Part shown: piece by piece, positions 14,970 through 23,165 of the stretch
Position numbering within the stretch: position 1 is the first letter of the stretch
Layout: the number at the start of each line of letters is the position of its first letter
DNA from: Kiritimatiellia bacterium
GTDB lineage: Bacteria; Verrucomicrobiota; Kiritimatiellia; CAIQIC01; Lenti-01
NCBI GenBank assembly: GCA_017527155.1
Contig: JAFXQI010000015.1
Coordinates: forward strand, 1 to 39,120
Length of the DNA: 39,120 bases
Direction of reading: 5' to 3'
Notes under the pieces: generated by a model
Told to the model about the DNA's origin: nothing
What the model saw: the letters and a program-made list of their open reading frames with translations, nothing else
The model's database searches: none
Program-made: the position numbers and the translations under genes

Positions 14970-17651
14970 TCAGCGGGCGAGGAGCTGGCGGAGGACGTGG
15001 GGGAGGATGCCGCCGGAGAGCATGTAGGAAAGTTCGACGGGGGTGTCCACGCGGTTGCGGGCGGTGAACCGGATCTGCGTGCCGTCGGGTTTGGTCGCCG
15101 TCACGTCGTGGAGGGCGTGGGGGGCGAAGCCGCCGCGGGTGCGGATGGTGTAGGTTTCGGTGCCGTCGAGACCGAGGGTGGCCGCGGTCTGGCCTTCGGG
15201 GAATTCGAGCGGGAGGACGCCCATCTCGACGAGGTTGGAGCGGTGGATGCGCTCGAAGCTCTCGGCGATCACGGCGCGGACGCCGAGAAGGAGCGGGCCC
15301 TTCGCCGCCCAGTCGCGGGAGGAGCCGGCGCCGTACATCTTGCCGGCGAGGACGATGACGGGGACGTTCCCGGCGCGGTAGGCCATCGCGGCGTCGTAGA
15401 TGGGCTGTTCGGCGCCGTCGGGTTGGTGGCGGGTCCAGCCGCCTTCGCGCGAGACCATCCGGTTCTTCAGGCGGATGTTCGCGAAGGTGCCGCGCATCAT
15501 GACTTCGTGGTTGCCGCGCCGGGAGCCGTAGGAGTTGAAGTCGGCCGGCGCGACGCCGTGTTCGCGCAGGTAGCGGGCCGCCGGAGAGTCGGGGGCGATG
15601 GAGCCCGCCGGCGAGATGTGGTCGGTGGTGATGAAGTCGCCGAAGACCGCCAGCGCGCGCGCGCCGTCGAGGTCGGCCGACGCGGGCGCGGCGTCGAGGA
15701 ACGGCGCCTCGCGGATGTAGGTGGAGTCGGCGCGCCACGGGAAGACGGGCGTGGTTTCGGCCGGGATGGACGCCCAGTCGGGGGAATGGGCGTTGACGTC
15801 GCGGTAGGCCGCGGCGTAGAGGTCCGGATCGTTGGCGCGGGCGAGGAGGGGCGCGAGTTCGGCGTCGGTGGGCCAGAGGTCGCGGAGGTACACGGGCGCG
15901 CCGGAGGGGTCGGTGCCGACGGGGTCCTTTCCGGGGTCGATGTCGATGCGCCCGGCCAGGGCGTAGGCGACGACGAGCGGCGGGGAGCACAGGAAGTTCG
16001 CCTTGCAGCAGGCGTGGATGCGGCCTTCGAAGTTGCGGTTGCCCGAAAGGACGGCGGCGGCGGTCAGGTCGTTGGCCTTGATGGCGTCCACGATGTCGGG
16101 GCGCAGGGGGCCGCTGTTGCCGATGCACGTTCCGCAGCCGAACGCGGCGACGCCGAAGCCGAGCTTCTCTAGGGGTTCGAGGAGGCCGGTCGAGGCGAGG
16201 TAGTCGGCCACGACGCGGGAGCCCGGGACGAGGGACGTCTTGACGTGCGCGGGGACGGCCAGGCCGCGCGCGACGGCCTTCTTCGCGAGGATGCCCGCGG
16301 CGAGGAGGAGCGCCGGGTTGGAGGTGTTGGTGCAGGAGGTGATGGAGGCGACGACGACGGCGCCGTGCCGCAGGGTGCCGCCGCCCGCGGGCCCGACGAC
16401 GGTGCCGAGCTTGTCGGCGGGGACCCCGAAGCCGCCTTCGGCGGCGGGCTTGGGCAGGGCGTCGAGGAAGGCGCGCTTGAGGGCGGACAGGGGGTGGCCT
16501 TCGTGGGGGCGGCGGGGGCCGGCGACCAGCGGCTCGACGGTCGCGAGGTCGAGTTCGACGGTGCGGGAGTAGCGCGGCTCGGGGGCGTCGGGCGACGCGA
16601 AGAGCGACTGGGCGCGCAGGACCGCTTCGATGCGGTCGCAGACGGCGGCGGGGCGGCCCGTCATGCGGAGGTAGGCGATGGATTGGGCGTCCATCGGGAA
16701 GAAGCCCGTCGTCGCGCCGTACTCGGGCGCCATGTTCGCCACGACGGAGCGGTCGGCCAGCGTCAGCGCCGCGCAGCCGGGGCCGAAGTACTCGACGAAC
16801 TGGCCGACGACGTTGTGCGCGCGCAGGAGCTTCGTGACGGTCAGCGCCAGGTCCGTCGCCGTCACGCCCGGGCGCAGGCGCCCCGTCAGGCGCACGCCGG
16901 TCACGACGGGGGTGAGCATCGCGATGGGCTGGCCCAGCATCGCGGCTTCCGCCTCGATGCCGCCGACGCCCCAGCCGAGGACGCCCAGGCCGTTGACCAT
17001 CGTGGTGTGGGAGTCGGTGCCGACGAGGGTGTCCGGGAAGGCGATTTTCCGCCCGTCCGGCAGCTCCTCGACGCATACGCCGCGCGCCAGGAATTCGAGG
17101 TTCACCTGGTGGCAGATGCCCACGCCAGGCGGCACGATGCGGAGTTTCTTGAACGTGTTCTGGCCCCAGCGGAGGAATTCGTAGCGCTCGCGGTTGCGGG
17201 AGAACTCGATGCGCATGTTCTCGGCCAGGGCTTCCGGGCAGCCGGCGCGGTCGATCTGCACCGAGTGGTCGATGACCAGGTCCACCGGGATGCGCGGCTC
17301 GATCGCCCCCGGGTCGCCGCCGGCGCGGACCATCGCCGAGCGGAGGCTCGCCAGGTCCACGACGCACGCGACGCCGGTGAGGTCCTGGAAGAGGACGCGC
17401 GCGGGGAGGTAGGGGAACTCGCCGCCGCCGTCCGCGCCGCCGGGCTGCCACTTGGCGAGGGCTTCGGCGTGTTCGGGGCGGTAGCCGGGTTCGCCCTGGT
17501 GGCGGAGCGTGGATTCGAGGAGCACGCGCACGACGTAGGGGAGTTCGGCGATGGGCGCGCCGCGCACGGCCTCCATCGCGGAAAGGCGGTGGTAGGCGAG
17601 GGTTTCGCTGCCGGTCGTCAGGCGGTCGAGGGTCTGGAAGTGGTCGTTCAT
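14970..17651 (-). CDS. acnA: Aconitate hydratase A
   Basis: TCA-cycle aconitase of 893 aa, full length for the AcnA/IRP type, interconverting citrate and isocitrate with a [4Fe-4S] cluster. The cluster ligands are visible as C440 (SCTNTSNP), C506 and C509 (GCGTCIGNSG). Also present are GTDSHTTM, the GWGVGGIEAEAAMLGQP segment, and GSSRDWAAKGP with ERIHRSNLVEMGVLPLEF near the C-terminus. The start ATG has a strong AAAGGAG site. It sits between map (84 bp upstream) and the hydrolase (32 bp downstream). Some AcnA proteins also bind RNA when iron is low; nothing here tests that. Confidence 0.97.
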   Translation of the reverse strand: MNDHFQTLDRLTTGSETLAYHRLSAMEAVRGAPIAELPYVVRVLLESTLRHQGEPGYRPEHAEALAKWQPGGADGGGEFPYLPARVLFQDLTGVACVVDLASLRSAMVRAGGDPGAIEPRIPVDLVIDHSVQIDRAGCPEALAENMRIEFSRNRERYEFLRWGQNTFKKLRIVPPGVGICHQVNLEFLARGVCVEELPDGRKIAFPDTLVGTDSHTTMVNGLGVLGWGVGGIEAEAAMLGQPIAMLTPVVTGVRLTGRLRPGVTATDLALTVTKLLRAHNVVGQFVEYFGPGCAALTLADRSVVANMAPEYGATTGFFPMDAQSIAYLRMTGRPAAVCDRIEAVLRAQSLFASPDAPEPRYSRTVELDLATVEPLVAGPRRPHEGHPLSALKRAFLDALPKPAAEGGFGVPADKLGTVVGPAGGGTLRHGAVVVASITSCTNTSNPALLLAAGILAKKAVARGLAVPAHVKTSLVPGSRVVADYLASTGLLEPLEKLGFGVAAFGCGTCIGNSGPLRPDIVDAIKANDLTAAAVLSGNRNFEGRIHACCKANFLCSPPLVVAYALAGRIDIDPGKDPVGTDPSGAPVYLRDLWPTDAELAPLLARANDPDLYAAAYRDVNAHSPDWASIPAETTPVFPWRADSTYIREAPFLDAAPASADLDGARALAVFGDFITTDHISPAGSIAPDSPAARYLREHGVAPADFNSYGSRRGNHEVMMRGTFANIRLKNRMVSREGGWTRHQPDGAEQPIYDAAMAYRAGNVPVIVLAGKMYGAGSSRDWAAKGPLLLGVRAVIAESFERIHRSNLVEMGVLPLEFPEGQTAATLGLDGTETYTIRTRGGFAPHALHDVTATKPDGTQIRFTARNRVDTPVELSYMLSGGILPHVLRQLLAR

Positions 17652-17735
17652 GGGGCTCCTTTCGGGGTCGGTCGGGAGGAAGATAACCCAGGTGGGGCGG
17701 GTGGAAAAGAAGGAAAACGTCCCGCGGGGGACGGC

Positions 17736-18485
17736 TCAGGCCTGGGTGAGGATTTCGGGGGCGCCGGAGGCCTTGACGAGCACCGTCTTTTCGTAGTGGG
17801 CGGCGGGAAGGCGGTCGCGGGTGACCACGGTCCAGTCGTTGGAGAGGACGCGGACGCGGTAGGTGCCGAGGGTGATCATCGGCTCGATCGCCAGGCACAT
17901 GCCGGCCTTGAGCAGCGCACCGCGGCCGGGATGGCCGAAGTTCGGGATCTGCGGGTCCTCGTGGAGATGGCGGCCGACGCCGTGGCCGCAGTAGTCGCGG
18001 ACCACGCCGAAACCGGCCGCCTCGGCAACCTTCTGGACGGCGTGGCCGATGTCGCCCACGTGGCGTCCGGCACGCGCCTGGTCGATGCCCGCCCAGAGCG
18101 ATTCCTCGGTGACCTTGCAGAGGCGGTCGACCTCGGGGGTGACGCGGCCGACGCGGACCGTCGTGGCGTTGTCGCCGTTGAAGCCGCCGGTCCTGACACC
18201 GAGGTCGAGGCTCACGATGTCGCCTTCGTTGAGGATGCGCGGGCCGGGAATGCCGTGGACGACTTCCTCGTTGATGGAGATGCAGCAGCAGCCGGGGAAG
18301 CCGTTGTACTGGTAGAAGGCGCTCGCGACGCCCAGCGACGCCATGCGGTCGGCCGCGAAACGGTCGAGTTCGCCCGTGGTGACGCCGGGCGCGACGCGGT
18401 CGGCGACCTCGGCGAGGACTTGCGCGGAAAGACGGCAGGCCAGGCGCATGGCGTCCTGGTCCTGGTGGTTGAGGATGGGGATCAT
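17736..18485 (-). CDS. map: Methionine aminopeptidase, type I
   Basis: Cytosolic metalloprotease that removes the initiator Met. It has 249 aa, the normal size for a bacterial type I enzyme. All metal ligands and catalytic residues are in place: H77 (VVHGIP), D94 (SLDLG), D105 (GDNATT), H168 (CGHGVGRHLHE), H175, E201 (AIEPM) and E232 (AHYEKTVLV). The N-terminus lacks the zinc-finger extension seen in some actinobacterial and chlamydial forms. AAGGAG precedes the ATG. The CCC run (residues 66-68) in GFPGCCCISIN is a little unusual. It lies between the FAD-linked oxidase and acnA on the same strand. Confidence 0.97.
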   Translation of the reverse strand: MIPILNHQDQDAMRLACRLSAQVLAEVADRVAPGVTTGELDRFAADRMASLGVASAFYQYNGFPGCCCISINEEVVHGIPGPRILNEGDIVSLDLGVRTGGFNGDNATTVRVGRVTPEVDRLCKVTEESLWAGIDQARAGRHVGDIGHAVQKVAEAAGFGVVRDYCGHGVGRHLHEDPQIPNFGHPGRGALLKAGMCLAIEPMITLGTYRVRVLSNDWTVVTRDRLPAAHYEKTVLVKASGAPEILTQA

Positions 18486-18599
18486 GTTCGGAAACTCCTT
18501 GCGTCCTCTATACGCCGTTCGGGCCGGAGGGCAACCGAAAAGTCAGGGGAAGGGCGGAACGGGGCGCACCGCGCGTGCCGCGCAGGAGGCCCCGCGGCG

Positions 18600-20120
18600 T
18601 CAGATTCCGAGGTTGCCGGGATTGAGGAGGCGGAGCGGGGAGAGGAGATCGCGGATGCGGGACATGGCCGCGAGGGCGGGGGCGGAATACATCTGGCGGA
18701 GGAGGGCCGTCTTGGCCTTGCCGATGCCGTGTTCGGCGGAGAGGGAGCCGCCCCAGGCCGCGATCTGCCCGGCGAAGTCGCGGTAGAGGGCCGCGCCGGC
18801 CGCCATGTCCGCCTCGTCGCGGGGCAGGATGTTGATGTGCAGGTGGTTGTCGCCGACGTGGCCGAAGACGACGTGTTCGAGCCCCGAGGCGGCCAGACCG
18901 TCGCGGTAGAGGCGGAGGACGTCCCGGAGCCGGTCGTCGGGCACCGCCATGTCGGAGCCGAGCTTGACGATGCCCGGATGCGTGCGGCGGCGTTCGTCGA
19001 GCAGGGCGTTGACGTTCTCGGGGAGCGCGTGGCGGAAGGCCTTGAAGCGGGCGAGCTGGTCGGGCGTGTCCGCCGCCAGGGCGGTGGCCGGGTCGGTACC
19101 GGCGGCGGCCAGGACGTCGGAGGCGCGCAGGAGGGCGGCTTCCGTGGCGTCGGGCGAGGGCGCGTGGAATTCGGCGTAGAGGGCGGCGCGGCCGGACGGC
19201 GCGGAGCGGGCGACGGGGTCGTCGGTACGGGCGCGCAGGAAGTCCATGGCCCGCGCGTCGAAGGCTTCCAGGGCGGCCAGGCGGGCGGACGGAGCGCCGG
19301 GACCGGCGGCGCGGAAGGCGTCGCGCAGGGCCGCCACCGCGGCGGCGGTCGCGTCGGGGTCGGCGCCGTCGGGGAAGGCGAGCACCGCCCAGCGCACGGC
19401 GGGGGCGGGCCGCAGTTGCAGCGTGGCGTCGGCGAGGATGCCGAGGGTGCCCTCGGAGCCGATGAAGAGGTCCAGCGCGTCCATGTCCGGTTCGAGGTAG
19501 TAGCCCGCGGCGTTCTTGGTGCGCGGACGCGGGGGGAGGGCGGGCAGGACGACGGGCGCGGGGCGCCCGGGAAGGTCGAGGGCGAGGCCGTGCAGGCGGT
19601 CGCGCCCGCGGACGAGGTCGAGCGGCGTGCCGTCTTCGAGCAGGATGCGCGCCGCGGCGACGGAGGCGCGGACGGGGCCGTAGAGGTAGGACAGGGCACC
19701 GGAGGCGTTGCAGGCGAACATGCCGCCGACCGAGGCGGAGGGTTCGGTCGGGTCGGGGGAGAAGAACCATCCGGGCGGGCATGCGGCGCGGACCTCCGCG
19801 AGCGTGGCGCCGGGGCCGGCGAGCAGACGCGGGGCGCCGGTGGCGGGATCGGGAGGCGCGGGGGCGATGCGCTTCATGCGGGAGAAGTCCACCGCGATGC
19901 CGCCGTGGGGCACGGCGCCCGCGGTGATGCCGGTACGGGCGCCCTGCGGGGTCACGGGCAGGGCGTTGCCGCTGGCGAAGGCGAGGACGGCGGCGATGTC
20001 GGCTTCGGTGGCGGGGAACGCGACGCAGTCGGCGGTGCCGGAGCGGCGGGATTCGTCGCGGAAGCGTCCGGCGTCGTCGGACGTGGCCGCGCGCATGCAG
20101 GAGGGCAGATTGGCTTTCAT
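18600..20120 (-). CDS. FAD-linked oxidase, GlcD/D-lactate dehydrogenase family
   Basis: Flavoenzyme of 506 aa that oxidises a D-2-hydroxy acid such as glycolate or D-lactate. The N-terminal FAD-binding PCMH domain is seen in PVTPQGARTGITAGAVP, the PTEPSASVGGMFACNASG loop and LDLFIGSEGTLGILA. The C-terminal FAD-oxidase domain has FGHVGDNHLHINI and AEHGIGKAK near the end. No glcE or glcF is adjacent, so a single-subunit D-lactate dehydrogenase is as likely as GlcD. The substrate cannot be settled by reading. ATG 20120 (MKANLPSC) is preferred; ATG 20162 would add 14 non-conserved residues. Confidence 0.9.
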   Translation of the reverse strand: MKANLPSCMRAATSDDAGRFRDESRRSGTADCVAFPATEADIAAVLAFASGNALPVTPQGARTGITAGAVPHGGIAVDFSRMKRIAPAPPDPATGAPRLLAGPGATLAEVRAACPPGWFFSPDPTEPSASVGGMFACNASGALSYLYGPVRASVAAARILLEDGTPLDLVRGRDRLHGLALDLPGRPAPVVLPALPPRPRTKNAAGYYLEPDMDALDLFIGSEGTLGILADATLQLRPAPAVRWAVLAFPDGADPDATAAAVAALRDAFRAAGPGAPSARLAALEAFDARAMDFLRARTDDPVARSAPSGRAALYAEFHAPSPDATEAALLRASDVLAAAGTDPATALAADTPDQLARFKAFRHALPENVNALLDERRRTHPGIVKLGSDMAVPDDRLRDVLRLYRDGLAASGLEHVVFGHVGDNHLHINILPRDEADMAAGAALYRDFAGQIAAWGGSLSAEHGIGKAKTALLRQMYSAPALAAMSRIRDLLSPLRLLNPGNLGI

Positions 20121-20282
20121 GGCACGGGAGCTTGCTCCGGCCGCTCGCGTTTGTCCATCCAAACCGCCGGGGAAAGGGTAGGGGACGCCGGAGCAGCGCA
20201 GGATGGAAACAGCCGGATCCCGCAGGCCGGAGGTCCCCCCGGGAAATCAGCCGACGACGTCGGCCGGCTTGTCGAAACCACT

Positions 20283-20341
20283 CGCGATATCAAGGAAAAC
20301 TCCATGAAAATCACCTGTTTCAGCTTTGGTTGACCCCCATG
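20283..20341 (+). promoter_or_regulatory. Conserved GATATCAAGG leader, copy A
   Basis: CACTCGCGATATCAAGG followed by AAAA, with an ATG 56 bp from the start of CGCGATATC (ATG 20339, preceded by CCCCC and followed by codons for EKSP). A closer ATG at 20303 opens a nine-codon frame. The downstream frame runs into the 3' end of rpoN on the opposite strand, so no full gene follows. Related copies are at 22026, 29279 and 38676, with an inverted core at 22885. Confidence 0.6.
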
Positions 20342-20361
20342 GAAAAATCCCCTCCCCCGCC

Positions 20362-21618
20362 CTATTTCCGCAGGTGGGACGGCGCGATGCCGAGCTGCTC
20401 GCGGTATTTGGCGACGGTGCGGCGCGCGACGGGATACCCCTGCCCGCGGAGGGCGTCCGCCATGGCCTGGTCGGAGAGCGGATGCCGCGGGTTCTCTCCC
20501 CGTACCATCTGCTGGATGGCCGCGCGGATCGCCAGCGTGGACACTCCTGCGTCGTCGGCCCCATCGCCGCCCACGCTGGCGGAGGCCTCCCCGGACGCTT
20601 TCCGCACGCCGTGGGTGAAGAACAGCCGTAGCGGGCAGGTGCCCTGCGGGGTCAGGGCGCTCTTGCCGTCGATGGCACGGCCCACCGTCGTCTCGTGCAG
20701 GCCGACCCGCTCCCCCATCTCCGCCAGCGTCATCGGCTTGAGCCGCGACAGGCCGTGGTCGAAGAACGGGCCCTGCACGCGCGCGATTTCGCGGGCGATG
20801 GCCAGCAGGGTCTCGCTCCGGCGGGCAAGGCTCTTGATCCAGAACTCGCCCGAACGGATTTTGTCCGCCAGGTAGCGGCGTGTTTCGGCGTCGGTGGCCG
20901 GCGCGGCCGCGAGATCGAGGTAAAGCCGGCTCAAGCGGAGGTCCGGCAACGCCGCCGCCACCGGTTCGGCGGTGTAGGTGCCGTCCGGGGTGCGGAGGAT
21001 CGCCACTTCGGGCACCAGGAACGCGATCCCGGCATCGTCGGTACGGGCGGGACCGTAGTCGAGGGCGCGGACGATGCGGATGGCTTCCGCCGCTTCTGCT
21101 TCGGTGACGCCCGCTTCGCGCGCGAGGTCGCCGGGCGCCAGCTCGAACCCGCCGTCGGGATCCATGCTGCCCACGAGGTACTCGCCGGCCCGGCGGACCG
21201 CCTCGGAAAGGCCTTCGGCGTGCAGCTGCCCGATGAGGCGTCCCTCGAGCGTGGTGCGGTCGGCCAGGGAGTCGATGAGCCGCGCATGGCGGTCGGCGGC
21301 TTCGGCTCCCTCCGCGGGTGTGCCGTCGCGGGCGGCTTCGTAGCGGTCGATTTCGTCGGTGTAGTCGTCGCCGGTACGGTCGTCGGCCGTGTCCCCGGCG
21401 TCCTCGTCCGGAAGGGACGGCGCCCCGGGGACCGCCAGGGCGTCGGCCGCGGCGACTTCTTCGAGGACCGGATTCGATTCGAGTTCGGCGCGGATGTCTT
21501 CGCGCAGTTCCTGGAGCGGCTTCTGCATGATCTTCAGCGATTGCAGCTGCCGGGCGTCCAGGACCTGCTGCTGCTTCTGCTCCTGGGTCTGCGTGAATTG
21601 CAGGGAGGGCGGGGCCAT
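20362..21618 (-). CDS. rpoN: RNA polymerase sigma-54 factor, shortened
   Basis: Sigma factor that reads -24/-12 promoters with the help of AAA+ activators. The N-terminal activator-interacting region is Gln-rich (QTQEQKQQQVLDARQLQSLKIMQ) and ends LESNPVLEE. An acidic linker follows. The C-terminal DNA-binding part carries KPMTLAEMGERVGLHETTVGRA and the RpoN box ARRTVAKYREQ. At 418 aa it is about 60 residues shorter than E. coli RpoN. The missing piece is the part of the core-binding region between the LDPxGVGAxDLRxCLLxQL and LDPRPG motifs, leaving one fused ALDYGPAR. GAGGTGA precedes the start. It follows the zinc-ribbon gene by 11 bp. Confidence 0.95.
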   Translation of the reverse strand: MAPPSLQFTQTQEQKQQQVLDARQLQSLKIMQKPLQELREDIRAELESNPVLEEVAAADALAVPGAPSLPDEDAGDTADDRTGDDYTDEIDRYEAARDGTPAEGAEAADRHARLIDSLADRTTLEGRLIGQLHAEGLSEAVRRAGEYLVGSMDPDGGFELAPGDLAREAGVTEAEAAEAIRIVRALDYGPARTDDAGIAFLVPEVAILRTPDGTYTAEPVAAALPDLRLSRLYLDLAAAPATDAETRRYLADKIRSGEFWIKSLARRSETLLAIAREIARVQGPFFDHGLSRLKPMTLAEMGERVGLHETTVGRAIDGKSALTPQGTCPLRLFFTHGVRKASGEASASVGGDGADDAGVSTLAIRAAIQQMVRGENPRHPLSDQAMADALRGQGYPVARRTVAKYREQLGIAPSHLRK

Positions 21619-21629
21619 GGAGCGTCACC

Positions 21630-21833
21630 TCAGCGCGCGGCCAGCGACAGCAGCAGCGGCAGCAGCAGCAGTGCCAGCAGGCCCGCGACAATCCACGGCA
21701 GGCCGCGCTGGAGGCCGGCGCGGGCGGGAAAGGCATAGCCGCAGATGGGGCACCGGTTGGAATTGGCCGGTACCTCGCAGGCGCATCCCGGGCATTCCCG
21801 GGTGCCGAAGTCGTGCTGGGCGTCGATTTTCAT
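21630..21833 (-). CDS. Zinc-ribbon membrane protein, 67 aa
   Basis: A small protein with two CxxC pairs (CPGCACEV and CPICGYAF) forming a zinc-ribbon, followed by one membrane helix (WIVAGLLALLLLPLLLSLAA). The zinc-ribbon faces the cytoplasm if the Arg residues before the helix set the usual topology. It ends 11 bp before rpoN, so the two are probably co-transcribed. The function is unknown; similar ribbon-plus-helix proteins are common and poorly studied. Stop, start and domain order all look real. Confidence 0.82.
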   Translation of the reverse strand: MKIDAQHDFGTRECPGCACEVPANSNRCPICGYAFPARAGLQRGLPWIVAGLLALLLLPLLLSLAAR

Positions 21834-22025
21834 TGCTCGTCAACGATGTCCCGACTCTAGCAGGCCCCGCTCCCCCGCGGAAGCCGAAAGTCCGCTCCCC
21901 CGCCTTCCCCCCGGCGCATCTCCGTTCGGCAGGATTCTGGGCCGATGCAGGCGGGTGCCGACCCCACCGGAGTTTTCCCTCTTCCGTCCTGCCTGCCTCC
22001 GGGGGCTCGATCTGCACGGACAATT

Positions 22026-22082
22026 TGCGATAACAAGGAAATCCTTGCATTTTCTTCCGTTTTCTCCATCATCCACGCCATG
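22026..22082 (+). promoter_or_regulatory. Conserved GATATCAAGG leader, copy B, ahead of a full gene
   Basis: TGCGATAACAAGGAAATCCTTG starts at 22026, and ATG 22080 lies 54 bp on. This copy has two changes in the GATATC part. It keeps the CAAGGA-AA-TCCTTG inverted repeat, which could fold as a small hairpin. The T/C-rich remainder (TTTTCTTCCGTTTTCTCC) resembles copies D and E. It is the only copy with a long gene behind it. Confidence 0.6.
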
Positions 22083-23063
22083 AAAGAAGAACCCGTTTTT
22101 CCCCGCGGCTACCTCCATGCCCTTGCGGCCGACTGCTTCGGTCCCCATCCCCGCCCCATCGGCGGCGGCAGCTACGCCACCCTGGCGGATGCCTGCTTCG
22201 GTCTCGCCCTCTTCACCGGCTCGCTCGCCGTCCACCTCGCATGGTACGGTGGCAAGCGCATCCTCTCGCGCCTCCGCAACCGCGTCTCGCCGCCCGAGCC
22301 GCTGCCGCCCGCGGCGCCGCAGGAACCCGTCTCGTTGCGGGGTGTTCCAACGCCCGAAGACCTCGAAGAGGCCTGGGCGACCGACCCGCGCACGCTGTCC
22401 GGCCGGCTGCGCATCGGTTCCCGCCTGGCGGACCTGGAGCCGACGCTCGACAGCCGGTTCGTCTTCAAGAAATCCCGCAACGGCGCCCGCCGCATCTGTG
22501 CGCGCCAGCCGGGACTCAAGGGGTGGATGAAGAAGAACGTTCCGGAGATCAAATACTCCACCGCCATGCACTACAAGAAGCTGGCCACCCGCCTCCGGCA
22601 GCTCGTCGGCCTCGACGCGCGGATTCCGTTGGAGTGGCTGCTGCCCGACAACGGGGAAGAGCTGCCGCCGCTTTCCGGCGCCGACCGCCAGGCGGCGGCC
22701 CGGGCCCGATCGAAGCTCGTGCGGTTGCTGGAGGAGAATCCGAACGTGACGCGGCTGGTGCGGGCGGTGGAATCCAGGCTCGGGATCATGCGGATGGTGA
22801 CGACCCGGCGGATCCAGCCGCCGGAACCGGGGCGGGGACGGAGGAGGAAAACCGGGAAAAACCGCGAAAATCCCTTGATATCGCGAGTGTGCCGGGCGGG
22901 ATATTCGGTGGCGGCGGACGGGGAGCGGACGAAGGCGTTCTGGGATGCGATACGGCAGGTGCTGGGGGAGCGGAATCCGGATGAGGAGACGCGGAGGCTG
23001 CAATCGGACATCCGGGAGTGGCTGAACGCGCCGTTGCAGGCGCGGCGGAACCGGAGGCGGTAG
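22080..23063 (+). CDS. Orphan protein of unknown family, 327 aa
   Basis: I do not recognise this protein. The start ATG 22080 sits behind the conserved leader. Residues 1-35 (FPRGYLHALAADCFGPHPRP) precede a hydrophobic stretch (about 36-56, LADACFGLALFTGSLAVHLA), then a Pro-rich linker. The middle region contains IKYSTAMHYKKLATRLRQL (about 160-180) and a basic ARSKLVRLLEENPNVTRLVRAV segment, which look helical and could bind nucleic acid. The C-terminus (ERTKAFWDAIRQVL) ends in QARRNRRR. The DNA coding for ENPLISRVCRAG (22871-22887) is an inverted copy of the leader core. One membrane contact followed by a basic helical domain is my best description. A regulator or a repeat-associated protein are both open. 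Confidence 0.72.
   Translation: MKEEPVFPRGYLHALAADCFGPHPRPIGGGSYATLADACFGLALFTGSLAVHLAWYGGKRILSRLRNRVSPPEPLPPAAPQEPVSLRGVPTPEDLEEAWATDPRTLSGRLRIGSRLADLEPTLDSRFVFKKSRNGARRICARQPGLKGWMKKNVPEIKYSTAMHYKKLATRLRQLVGLDARIPLEWLLPDNGEELPPLSGADRQAAARARSKLVRLLEENPNVTRLVRAVESRLGIMRMVTTRRIQPPEPGRGRRRKTGKNRENPLISRVCRAGYSVAADGERTKAFWDAIRQVLGERNPDEETRRLQSDIREWLNAPLQARRNRRR
22871..22887 (-). repeat. Inverted copy of the leader core inside the orphan gene
   Basis: On the minus strand this reads CTCGCGATATCAAGGGA, sharing the exact 17-mer CACTCGCGATATCAAGG with copies A and E. There is no ATG 54-56 bp downstream on the minus strand. The T-rich DNA that follows still resembles the leader of copy B. Confidence 0.7.
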
Positions 23064-23105
23064 GGGGGAGGGGGAAGGGAGACGAGGAAGAATGCGGGGG
23101 AGGAA

Positions 23106-23138
23106 GGGGAAAAAGAGACCCCGCCGTTTCCGGCGGGG
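23106..23138 (-). terminator. Intrinsic terminator for the ABC-F gene
   Basis: On the minus strand CCCCGCCG-GAAA-CGGCGGGG (23119-23138) forms an 8-bp stem with a GAAA loop and is followed by TCTCTTTTT. It lies 27 bp beyond the stop of the ABC-F gene. Confidence 0.8.
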
Positions 23139-23165
23139 AGCGGGAGCTCGGGGCGGGCGGGAGGG

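Noticed and set aside
11676-16172. Very long plus-strand frame (1498 codons)
   Set aside because: It overlaps GH172 in another frame and then runs antisense to the hydrolase and acnA. Its translation is low-complexity Arg/Gly/Ala, a high-GC shadow.
16245-20333. Very long plus-strand frame (1362 codons)
   Set aside because: Antisense to acnA, map and the FAD-linked oxidase, all with complete motifs. The translation has no domain pattern.
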